From assembly GCA_943788025.1 (NCBI GenBank), contig CALSOR010000015.1, positions 62,001 to 126,000 on the forward strand: a DNA stretch of 64,000 nt, in the 5' to 3' direction. The DNA comes from JABAAE01 sp905480545. Lineage in GTDB: Bacteria; Planctomycetota; Planctomycetia; Pirellulales; Pirellulaceae. The position numbers and the translations under genes were made by a program. The notes under the pieces are model-generated. The model saw only the letters and a list, made by a program, of their open reading frames with translations, was not told the DNA's origin and made no database searches. Of the stretch, positions 7,605 to 15,581 are shown piece after piece. The stretch's first letter is position 1; each line of letters starts with the position of its first letter.

Positions 7605-9476
7605 TTACCATTTCAATCCGAACTGATCGCCACCTGAGCCCGTTGATGTTCCACCCTTAAGTGGTTTACTCCGCTTTTTTACCGCCAATTCACGCGGCGG
7701 AACGTCGGGTTCTCTTTCTTTCTTCTCTGTCTTCTTTACTTCTTTGACAGGTGCAGGAAGAAGGGCCTTGAGGGACAAACTCATTTTTTGCTTGTCTGGA
7801 TCAATCGAAAGGATTTTCGCCTCGATGTCTTGTCCTTCACTCAATACGGCGCCGACGGATTGGACGCGTTCGTGAGCGATTTCTGAGATATGAACCAACC
7901 CTTCAACGCCGGTCTCCAGTCGAACAAATGCTCCAAAGTCTGCAATCTTCGAGACCTTTCCTTTAACCGTGGTTTCAACCGGATACTTTTCGGTAATCCG
8001 TTTCCATGGGTGTTCGATCGTGTCGCGATGCGAAAGCTGTATCTTTCCGGTCTCCTTATTGAGCTTCTCGATTCGAACAGAAATGTCCTGCCCTTCTTCG
8101 AAGACCTCACTCGGATGCTTAATATGGTGCCAGCTGCATTTGCTAATATGGATGAGGCCTTCGATCCCATTACCGATGTTCACAAACGCACCAAAATCAC
8201 GAAGCTTGGTGATCTTGCCTTCTACCGTGGATCCTACTTCAATCGCTTCCAATAATTCTGTTCGACGTTCCTTTAGGTCTTCTTCCAGGATAGCTCGTCG
8301 ACTCAGAACCAGGTTTTTCTTCTTTTTGTTTGCCTCGGTGATGACACATTCCATCGTTTGATTGATGAATGCACCAAGGTTGTCGACACGTGAAATGTCG
8401 ATTTGACTTGCCGGAATGAATCCTCGAATGTTGTTGATCGAACATTCTAGACCACCTGTGTTTGAACCGGTGATTTTGACTTCGATTTTGGTTCCGACGT
8501 TGATATCCGACCAGTCAGCGACTGCAACAGCGGCGCCTGGAAGAGAAAGTTCGTACAGACTCTCTTCGCTGTTAAAACCGGTGACAACAACGTCGGTCAT
8601 CGTTCCGGGTTCAGGTTCTTTTTTGAATTGCTTGGAAGGAACAAAACCATCGTATTGTCCTTTGAGCAGGAAGAAGACGCCGTCACCGTGGATCTTCGTA
8701 ACTGTCCCTTTAACTCGGGTGTTGATTGGCAGGTCCAGATCCGCATCTGCAGAAGCTGTGTCCAACATAGCCGCAATACCTGTGCCGGCCAGACTCGCTT
8801 CAGCTTCCTTTTCCCATTCATTACCAAGATCATCGACCGATGGACCAATCTCCGCTGGAGCAGCTGGGGCATGCCCTTCGGCTGCAATGGGAACGACCGT
8901 CTCCATGGCATCTTTGACCGCTTTGGGAACCAATGAATCTGGAGCTCCTTCGGCGCGCTGTGTCCCGATTTTGATCTTGGGTTTATCCGCAGCTGCTTCA
9001 GCGTTTTGACCACTTTCGCCCGAAACTTGTTCGGTGTTCGAAGGCGAATCGACAGCTGGTGTTGGTGCAGCTGCAGCAACGACTGGTGATTCAGGTACCG
9101 TTGGCACCTCAGCTAATGTTGGCACCTCAGCTAATGTTGGCACCTCAGCTAATGTTGGAACGTCAGCTAATGTTGGCACGTCAGCTAATGTTGGTACCTC
9201 AGCTAATGTTGGTACCTCATCTAATGTTGGTACCTCAGGGGATTCAGCAACTGCTGGAACCGCGGGCGTTTCAGACACCGATTCAGCGGGCGGCGTATCT
9301 AAGCTGCCAGACGCTGTTTCAGAAGCTGGAATATCGGACGGAGAAGGAGCGATCTGAGGAGCTTCTGAAACTGGAGATGCAACGGCAGGATTGTCTGCAG
9401 CCTTTGCTTCATTTCCAGTTTCACCTTGAAGGTTCGATTTATTCTCTTCTTGAAGCTCAGTGGGGTTCTTCGACAT
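7605..9476 (-). CDS. S1 RNA-binding domain protein, ribosomal protein S1-like, with VPTLAE repeats
   Basis: The protein has 623 residues in two parts. Residues 1 to about 245 are low complexity, rich in Pro, Ala, Glu and Ser, and include a run of hexapeptides of the type EVPTLA (around 83-124). The rest contains four S1 OB-fold domains starting at NTRVKGTVTKI, VGTKIEVKITG, GSTVEGKITKLRDFGAFV and TTVKGKVSKIADFGAFV; the last two carry the canonical G-[IV]-EGL[IV]HIS motif. The C-terminus is basic (KKRSKPLKGG). Bacterial S1 normally has four to six such domains and places mRNA on the 30S subunit, so this could be the S1 of this organism or a paralogue. The disordered head is unusual. Cytoplasmic. 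Confidence 0.85.
   Translation of the reverse strand: MSKNPTELQEENKSNLQGETGNEAKAADNPAVASPVSEAPQIAPSPSDIPASETASGSLDTPPAESVSETPAVPAVAESPEVPTLDEVPTLAEVPTLADVPTLADVPTLAEVPTLAEVPTLAEVPTVPESPVVAAAAPTPAVDSPSNTEQVSGESGQNAEAAADKPKIKIGTQRAEGAPDSLVPKAVKDAMETVVPIAAEGHAPAAPAEIGPSVDDLGNEWEKEAEASLAGTGIAAMLDTASADADLDLPINTRVKGTVTKIHGDGVFFLLKGQYDGFVPSKQFKKEPEPGTMTDVVVTGFNSEESLYELSLPGAAVAVADWSDINVGTKIEVKITGSNTGGLECSINNIRGFIPASQIDISRVDNLGAFINQTMECVITEANKKKKNLVLSRRAILEEDLKERRTELLEAIEVGSTVEGKITKLRDFGAFVNIGNGIEGLIHISKCSWHHIKHPSEVFEEGQDISVRIEKLNKETGKIQLSHRDTIEHPWKRITEKYPVETTVKGKVSKIADFGAFVRLETGVEGLVHISEIAHERVQSVGAVLSEGQDIEAKILSIDPDKQKMSLSLKALLPAPVKEVKKTEKKEREPDVPPRELAVKKRSKPLKGGTSTGSGGDQFGLKW
9103..9228. repeat. 18-bp in-frame tandem repeat, seven units
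   Basis: Seven units of GGCACCTCAGCTAATGTT and close variants lie inside the S1-domain gene and encode the EVPTLA/DVPTLA hexapeptides on the minus strand. Units differ at only one to three positions. The length is a multiple of three, so copy-number changes would keep the frame. Confidence 0.9.
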
Positions 9477-9605
9477 GCGAAACGTAATCTAAATCAACAA
9501 ACAAAAACAATTGGTGTAAGTGTAACACGATTCACCATTCCGCAACCAGTAAAATCGCCTTCGATAGCACTTTTTTTATTCGCTCCCAACAACGGCAATT
9601 TGATG

Positions 9606-9989
9606 TTATCGTTCAGACTGATATTCATCTTGATTGATCAATTCGAATAGATAGCCGTTTGGATCGCGAAAGAAAAATCTGGGGAAAGGGGTGGCTCTTA
9701 TTGGTGGAATGATCTCCATTCCGTATTCTAAGAGGCGTTTTTTGACCCCCTCAAAGTCGTCGCCAGCGTGAAAAAAAGCGACATGCCGCCCGTATTCTTG
9801 ATCGACCGGCGGCACCGCCCCAGCGATTCCTAAAATATGAAGTTCCTGGTTGCTGTTGATTTTCAACCAGTCAGCATCGACATCGACGTTGCCCGGCATG
9901 GCCAAAGACGGCCATTTCATAACGGTTTGGAAAAATCTACTTGTGCCAGGAACATCATTCGTTTCCAGGGTCAAATGTGCAAAACTCAT
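9606..9989 (-). CDS. VOC (glyoxalase/bleomycin-resistance) family protein
   Basis: A 127-residue single-domain member of the vicinal oxygen chelate superfamily. It begins FAHLTLETNDVPGTSRFFQTVM, the first beta-alpha-beta unit with the usual metal-ligand histidine position, and ends FFFRDPNGYLFELIN, the conserved R-DPxGxxxE segment with the glutamate ligand; GRHVAFF supplies the middle histidine. Members bind a divalent metal and catalyse isomerisation, dioxygenation or thiol addition, or act as resistance proteins. The substrate cannot be inferred. The gene lies upstream of the S1-like gene in the same direction with a gap of about 130 bases. Confidence 0.82.
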   Translation of the reverse strand: MSFAHLTLETNDVPGTSRFFQTVMKWPSLAMPGNVDVDADWLKINSNQELHILGIAGAVPPVDQEYGRHVAFFHAGDDFEGVKKRLLEYGMEIIPPIRATPFPRFFFRDPNGYLFELINQDEYQSER

Positions 9990-10430
9990 GCCTTTATACT
10001 TTCTGGGGTTTTTGAAAATTCATTGCCAAAGATGCCGGGTCCAATGCTGGTTGATGACGCTACTGGTCATCTGATCCAAAACAAATTCGTGTTTACGCAA
10101 TCCGCATAAATTAACTGTTTTGAGCATTTTGTTTATTTGGTTGTTTTTTCGAGACCGCAATAATGCGCAGCAACATCCCGATTCTATCCCTGATTTGATC
10201 AGAATTGTCACCTGGATATTCATGTGTGTGTAAACCTTCTTCACACAGTTAGAGCGGACTGAATGCTGTTCGCTTTGAAATGCGTCGCCCAATTTCGACA
10301 GATTTTCTTCTCTTTTTTGAAGGTTTTTTTCCAAGGCAGGCTATTGCCGAATCTGTGCCTACGTTTCCAAGTCGCGATGATGAAAACAATTTGGTCTCTG
10401 CTTCTTTTGTCACTTTGAAAGTTGAGATCG
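9990..10430. other. Intergenic stretch, no protein-coding gene supported; possible non-coding transcript
   Basis: No open frame here has both a ribosome-binding site and protein-like composition. On the plus strand a possible promoter (TTGGTT at 10137-10142, 16 bases, AATAAT at 10159-10164) precedes a strong terminator at 10431-10469, so a transcript of about 300 bases is conceivable. It also contains a tiny frame starting MMKTIWSLLLLSL (10378), which resembles the start of a signal peptide but stops at once. Confidence 0.3.
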
Positions 10431-10469
10431 CACGCGGTGAATGAGGATCATTCACCGCGTGTATTTTTT
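10431..10469 (+). terminator. Rho-independent terminator without an obvious upstream gene
   Basis: A 13-bp perfect stem (CACGCGGTGAATG pairing with CATTCACCGCGTG) with a 5-base loop is followed by TATTTTTTT on the plus strand. On the minus strand the U-run is on the wrong side. No plus-strand gene was found upstream. Confidence 0.8.
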
Positions 10470-10524
10470 TATACGATCAAAGTTTTGGACTCCGCGCCGC
10501 CAAGTCTTGCGGCTGAATCGTCGA

Positions 10525-11145
10525 TCACGCTTGCTGATAGGCAAGCTTGAGCCAGTTTTTTAATTTAGCATCGACCTCTTTTGTCTCGCTGATTTTTACT
10601 CGATGCGAGACCATCGCATTGAAGCTCCCTGCCTTTTCTAGTCGCCCTTCTTCCTGGACTTCCTTTAAATTGATTCCGACATCGATCCGGGTTTTGGTGG
10701 TTGGCTGAATGATTGCGAATTGCTTATTTCGTCGCAAACTGACGTAAGTTTTTTTCGGCGACACGATAACATCGCGGCCGAATTTTTGAACGGCAGCGAT
10801 GATAGCATCGTAAATGGGTTTCAATTCAGCTTTTGCACCGGAGTATTGAGCGGAAACTAAATCTTCGGAGTCGGCTTTCGTAGGTACAAGCGAATCCTCG
10901 CCCCGCAAGAATCCGGTTGCAATTAAATTTGCGAAGCCATGCGTAACTCCATGCTCACCTTTGAGGAATTTCATGATCTGACCATGCTTTTCAAAGGACT
11001 CAGGCTTGAGAACTTTCAGCCATTCAGGTAACGACTTTCCTGTTTTGGCTTTCAAGTTATTGATCATGGTTTGAGCCATTTCTTCGGGCGACTTAGCCAT
11101 TTGATTCTCCATTGGATAGCGAGCGTTGGACTTATTATGCTCCAC
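10525..11145 (-). CDS. DUF4287/DUF5655 domain protein
   Basis: A 206-residue soluble protein with two recognisable uncharacterised domains. The N-terminal part (MAQTMINNLKAKTGKSLPEWL... through KHGVTHGFANLIA-like residues) matches the DUF4287 pattern. The C-terminal part (LKPIYDAIIAAVQKFG, VIVSPKKTYVSLRRNKQFA, ending VDAKLKNWLKLAYQQA) matches DUF5655, which is found in proteins of unknown role and in some restriction-related predictions. The translation start is uncertain: the internal ATGs at residues 12 and 16 (MENQMAKSPEEMA) are more likely than the first. It appears to be a single-gene unit. Confidence 0.75.
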   Translation of the reverse strand: MEHNKSNARYPMENQMAKSPEEMAQTMINNLKAKTGKSLPEWLKVLKPESFEKHGQIMKFLKGEHGVTHGFANLIATGFLRGEDSLVPTKADSEDLVSAQYSGAKAELKPIYDAIIAAVQKFGRDVIVSPKKTYVSLRRNKQFAIIQPTTKTRIDVGINLKEVQEEGRLEKAGSFNAMVSHRVKISETKEVDAKLKNWLKLAYQQA

Positions 11146-11419
11146 TTCCGGTTCGATATAAAGTTTCTGGTCGCCACTGGGTTTGCTAACGCTGGAAGTA
11201 TTGCGAATCCCGCAAAGCGACGTTCGGGCGACACTGGAAAGTCAATCGAAATGAAATGGCCTCAATAAAGAATCTTCTAACCATCAAGGTCCAAACGGAT
11301 GGAGATATGAAGCGCATTTCGATTGGTTTGTACGCCAGTGCTGACGGAATCACACGATTTAAATGAATGATGGCTGTTAATTGCTTCATCCCAGCCGTTG
11401 CCAAGCTTTGATAACTTAT

Positions 11420-13783
11420 TTAATTGCGAGAAAATTCAGGAACTGGAACTTCATTAGGACCATCACTGATTCGTCTCACTGCACTTCCATGGCGTATCTG
11501 ATTGTGTTGTAAAGAAGATGGTTGCGATAAATTCTCTCGTGACGTCGATGTTGGATTCAGGCTCGAGTGCTGGGAGGAATTGTGTTTTTGGGGGAGCGAA
11601 TCTTGAGCGGGTGGTAGCTCTTTTATATGAAATCCAGCTTGCTGAGCTCGATTTCGGCTCAAGTCCCGTTGTTGGGATTGGTTTGTCCCCAAGCGTAGTT
11701 GATGTGCGGCCTTCGCTTGACGGATATCGGTGATGTGTTCCAGCAAAATCCGTCGGACTTCCAGGATGGTCTTTGGTTGAGATTGTATGTCCTGATGGCG
11801 AGCATTGACCTCGATTGACGAAACGGCGGTGTCAAATGTTGAGCTTTCGGTTGCGACGATACCGTCACTGTTGGTTGGTTTGAGTTCCCCAGCAATTCCA
11901 AAATACTGTCGCTTCTCTACGTTTCCAACAATGTTGTGAAGTTGCACCCATGGAGCAGATTTTCGATTGAGCAATTCTGCGAGGAAAGGTGATCCCGGTG
12001 ACAGCGAGTCAATACTTGTTTTTGTGGCGAGAATTTCTTTGTTTTTGAAAATTTCGTCTCGGTTACGAATCTGTTTCAAACGGTTTCCGCTCACAATGTC
12101 AGGCAGTCGAATGACTCGATGAGCCAGCCACCGGGTAAAGTTATTGGCGAACGAACTGCCTCGATGTGGTGTGCCAATGGTGACCACTCGTTTTACCGAG
12201 GGGTTTGCTTTGAAGAACAGTACGTCCCTGATTTCATTTTTGATGTTTGACGCGGCATCCAATTCATCGAAGGGCCGGTCACTGAGAATTCGCCAAAATG
12301 CATCGCCGCTGTCAACAGTTTGGAGGCGAGATACGAGGCCGCCCATGCTGTGCCCTACCAAAACCATTTGATCGAGGGTAACAAATTCTTTATTGGGATC
12401 GACTGTTGCACGAACCTCATTCAGGTCGACGCGCATCTGCGAGGCACTTGCCCAAAATGGCTGCCCCGTCGGATAAAGGTAAAACCAAAATTGGTACTGC
12501 TCACGAATTTCAGGCAATGCCCTCAGTTCATTGAACATTTCCAGCCATGTTAGCGGGCTTGACCACAATCCGTGAACCAAAACGACCGGCACGCGGTTGG
12601 GGTCATACGGCTCGAGCATGTAGAGACCGGCAAGGTTATCCAGTAACTTTCCGTCCAGCAGTCCGACGGTCTCCAGGACTTTGGTTGAGACCAGCGGATT
12701 CTGTAAGAAGTATGCCAACGGCGTGGTGATATCGCTTTCAAGTGGCGCAGCCCGATTTCTAACAACCACGTTTTTGTTGCGAAGGGAGTCATGCATTTCG
12801 ATGATGCAATGAACGTTATTGACGTTTTGTGTGCCGATCTCGCAACTCTCTTCGCTAAATCGAAGGAAGGCAGTAATCGGGAAGGCCAATCCGGTCGGGT
12901 AATATTTTTCAGCAGGTGAGACGGTTTTGTGTTTTTGTTTACGCGCTGCGATGAGGGGGACGCCCAGTCCCTCCGTACGATGCTTGTTGCCAACTCCTTT
13001 GATTTCGAAATCATTGGCAAATTCGATTTTGTCAAAATCTTCAGCTTTCCACGGACCATTCAATCGGATCTGAAACGCAACATTCCATCCATCAATATTT
13101 AGATCGCGAGTTACGTTCGGGCGAAGCCCATCTTCCTTGTTGAGAATTCGAAGCAGGTTTTCCAATGACTGATTGTAGTAATCAACAGTCATTCGAAACT
13201 CGGGTGAGTAGGCATTCCTGTGTGAAATGAAATTCGGCGAGAACAAATACCGATAAGCGTGATAAACGCTTGCAAGATACCAGAGTTTTGCCTTTTCTTT
13301 TCGTCCCATCGTATCGGCAACGGATGCTTCATGAAAAGCAAGTTCTGATAAAGCGAACTCTTTATCCAAAGTCGGTTCTTTCTCGGCAAGTAGCTTCAGC
13401 TGTTTCAGTGAATCCAGTTTCGTACGAGAGAAATTGGGAAGAACATCATATCGTCGCAAATAGACGTCAGCTTGTTCCGAAGTTTGTGGGCCTTGGCCAA
13501 AAATAATTTTGGCTCTTTCCCACAACTCGATGGTCTTTTTTTCACGCAAACTGATTTTGTTGTCGCCAGTCCACTTTGCGAAGTTCGCTAGTCGTTGAGC
13601 ATCTTGTAAGCTCATTGGTCGACATCCGACAAATATTGCCATCGCGCAAACGACGATTAGTAAGCGAAAAACTCGCCGTTTTATTCCTCGTTCGTCAAAA
13701 GCACACGCTAGCATCGGTTCGCGAAACAGCCATGGGAAAATCAAAATGCGATGAACGATAGGTGATATTTCGTTTGTGGTCAA
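11420..13783 (-). CDS. Large lipoprotein with alpha/beta-hydrolase (lipase-like) domain
   Basis: The frame encodes 787 residues. A hydrophobic segment ending in the lipobox FVGC puts the lipidated cysteine at residue 54, so translation probably starts later than the first codon, perhaps at the Met at residue 24. A helical region of about 350 residues with no recognised family follows. The hydrolase domain begins VPVVLVHGLWSSPLTW and carries VGHSMGGLVSR (nucleophile Ser 479), GTPHRGSSFA, NSDGIVA (likely acid) and NARHQDI (likely His). The last 90 residues are Gln/Ser-rich and disordered. It is likely anchored in a membrane and acts on an ester substrate that cannot be specified. Such large lipase-like lipoproteins are common in planctomycetes. 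Confidence 0.8.
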   Translation of the reverse strand: MTTNEISPIVHRILIFPWLFREPMLACAFDERGIKRRVFRLLIVVCAMAIFVGCRPMSLQDAQRLANFAKWTGDNKISLREKKTIELWERAKIIFGQGPQTSEQADVYLRRYDVLPNFSRTKLDSLKQLKLLAEKEPTLDKEFALSELAFHEASVADTMGRKEKAKLWYLASVYHAYRYLFSPNFISHRNAYSPEFRMTVDYYNQSLENLLRILNKEDGLRPNVTRDLNIDGWNVAFQIRLNGPWKAEDFDKIEFANDFEIKGVGNKHRTEGLGVPLIAARKQKHKTVSPAEKYYPTGLAFPITAFLRFSEESCEIGTQNVNNVHCIIEMHDSLRNKNVVVRNRAAPLESDITTPLAYFLQNPLVSTKVLETVGLLDGKLLDNLAGLYMLEPYDPNRVPVVLVHGLWSSPLTWLEMFNELRALPEIREQYQFWFYLYPTGQPFWASASQMRVDLNEVRATVDPNKEFVTLDQMVLVGHSMGGLVSRLQTVDSGDAFWRILSDRPFDELDAASNIKNEIRDVLFFKANPSVKRVVTIGTPHRGSSFANNFTRWLAHRVIRLPDIVSGNRLKQIRNRDEIFKNKEILATKTSIDSLSPGSPFLAELLNRKSAPWVQLHNIVGNVEKRQYFGIAGELKPTNSDGIVATESSTFDTAVSSIEVNARHQDIQSQPKTILEVRRILLEHITDIRQAKAAHQLRLGTNQSQQRDLSRNRAQQAGFHIKELPPAQDSLPQKHNSSQHSSLNPTSTSRENLSQPSSLQHNQIRHGSAVRRISDGPNEVPVPEFSRN

Positions 13784-14054
13784 TTTCGAAAATGGCGACC
13801 TTGGAAAACCGCATTACGGAGAATGCGTGACGATTGAAAGTTTTTTAAATTTTCGCCCCATCACTTTTGAATATGACTCCGTCTTATACCCAATAGATTT
13901 GCTGGGGGCGAACCAAAATGCCGCGAACGCGTAGACGTCGCAATAATTGAAAATGAAACTCACCTTGCCGAGTCCAACTTCATTCAGTATTTAACACGAC
14001 GCGGTTGTCTTAACCGTGACAAGAGAACGCTAGCCATGGACGGAAGCAATTTCT

Positions 14055-15572
14055 ATGAGAAGAACTGATTACAATTTCGGCGTGTTGCTTGGGATCACAT
14101 TGATTTCTGCAGCGTTTGCGGGTCTCGCACACGGTCAATTCACGCAGCCTCCAACACTGAACGGCCCGCGAGTTGAAGTTCCTCAAAACAATCGCCTGTC
14201 ACCGAGCGGAACCAATTTAAACGGAAACAATTTAAACGGTGTCACAGAGACGTTACCGGTCGCCCAGGGCAAGGGCATCGTCGAAGACTCTTTGGTTTCC
14301 GATGTACAGATCCAGGGCGCTAGTTACATTCCAGCGGATGAGTATCTTCGCCGTTTGAAAACACGTGCGCGAAGAAAATACGACCCGGACGATGTTCAGG
14401 CAGACGTAGAAGAATTGCACCGACTCAAAATTGTTCAAAACGTCCGCTCATTTATCAAACAGACGGCTGACGGAATTGTCGTCACGTTCAAGATCTATGA
14501 ACGCCCCTTCATCACAAAAGTTGCTTACGTTGGAAACCGGCATTTTCCGGATCGGCGGCTTGAAAAATTAACGGGTATTGCTGTGGGGCGCCCACTGGAT
14601 GTTGTTGCGGTCAAAATGGCAAAGCGACAAATCGAAGATTTCTATCATTCCAAGGGCTTTCCTCGGACTCAGGTCGAAGTATTGGCGGGTGACTCCCGCG
14701 AAGATCGGGAAGTTGTGTTTCTTGTTCACGAGGACGAACGCAGAAAAATCCGTTCCGTTAAATTTGAAGGGAACACGATCGATACCGATGGCCGTCTAAA
14801 AACCTACATTAAATCGAAACCGCCGATTGCTGGCGTCATTGGTGGGCTCTATCAAAAAGTTGAAGTCGAGCAAGACGTCCAACGCTTGACCGCCTTTTAC
14901 AGAAGTCTCGGCTACTTTTTTGCAAAAGTAGATCGCGAAATCATCTTTGACAAAACCGGTTCGAAAGTTGATTTGCGTTTTATTGTTTCTGAAGGGCCAC
15001 GCTACGTCGTTCAATCGATTTCATTTATCGGTAATGAAAAGTTTCCGAAGGAAAAATTGAGCGAGATGCTGCGTTCAGAACCTAGCAAGTATTACGACGC
15101 TCGGAAGCTTTCAACCGACCTCGCCAAGCTGCGAGATCTTTACGGCAGTGACGGACATATCGCTGTCGATGTTCAGGCCGAACCAAGGCTGTTTGAGGAA
15201 CCGGGGAAACTGGATTTGGTATTCAACATTAATGAAGGACCGCAGTATCGCGTCGGAGATATCAAAGTACATATCGACGGCGACTACGGGATCACGCGGC
15301 AAACCGTGATCCTCGATCGACTTGGGCTGAATCGAGGCGATGTTGTGGATGTTCGCAAAATCCGTTCAGCGGAACGCCGTATGGCGGCTTCGCAATTGTT
15401 TACTGGCTCTCGTAACGATGGACCACCACCGCGGATCGTTGTTAATCCTCGAGCAGGAAGTCAATTGGCACAAAAATCAAGTTCAACTTTTCGAGGTCAA
15501 AGTCCGGACGAATCGAACGTCCGTTACGTCGACCTTGACGTTATTTCTTCTCAAATTAAACAAAGCAAGTAA
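14055..15572 (+). CDS. BamA-type POTRA-domain protein lacking a beta-barrel
   Basis: A 505-residue periplasmic protein. A signal peptide ends AHG/Q near residue 29. After a linker there are about five POTRA repeats: SLVSDVQIQGASYIPAD (residues ~78-155), ITKVAYVGNRHFPDRRL (~156-233), IRSVKFEGNTIDTDG (~234-320), VVQSISFIGNEKFPKEKL, and a shorter fifth, YRVGDIKVHIDGDY. Five POTRAs is the BamA number. The chain ends about 40 residues after the last POTRA, where a 16-strand barrel would be expected. The barrel is encoded separately by the next gene, whose TTG start is 9 bases downstream. GGAAG precedes the ATG. The pair presumably inserts outer-membrane proteins. Confidence 0.85.
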   Translation: MRRTDYNFGVLLGITLISAAFAGLAHGQFTQPPTLNGPRVEVPQNNRLSPSGTNLNGNNLNGVTETLPVAQGKGIVEDSLVSDVQIQGASYIPADEYLRRLKTRARRKYDPDDVQADVEELHRLKIVQNVRSFIKQTADGIVVTFKIYERPFITKVAYVGNRHFPDRRLEKLTGIAVGRPLDVVAVKMAKRQIEDFYHSKGFPRTQVEVLAGDSREDREVVFLVHEDERRKIRSVKFEGNTIDTDGRLKTYIKSKPPIAGVIGGLYQKVEVEQDVQRLTAFYRSLGYFFAKVDREIIFDKTGSKVDLRFIVSEGPRYVVQSISFIGNEKFPKEKLSEMLRSEPSKYYDARKLSTDLAKLRDLYGSDGHIAVDVQAEPRLFEEPGKLDLVFNINEGPQYRVGDIKVHIDGDYGITRQTVILDRLGLNRGDVVDVRKIRSAERRMAASQLFTGSRNDGPPPRIVVNPRAGSQLAQKSSSTFRGQSPDESNVRYVDLDVISSQIKQSK

Positions 15573-15581
15573 TCCGATGCC

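Noticed and set aside
10249..10455. Small minus-strand gene in the gap after the VOC gene
   Set aside because: Basic, low-information sequence without a ribosome-binding site; it overlaps the terminator-like hairpin at 10431.
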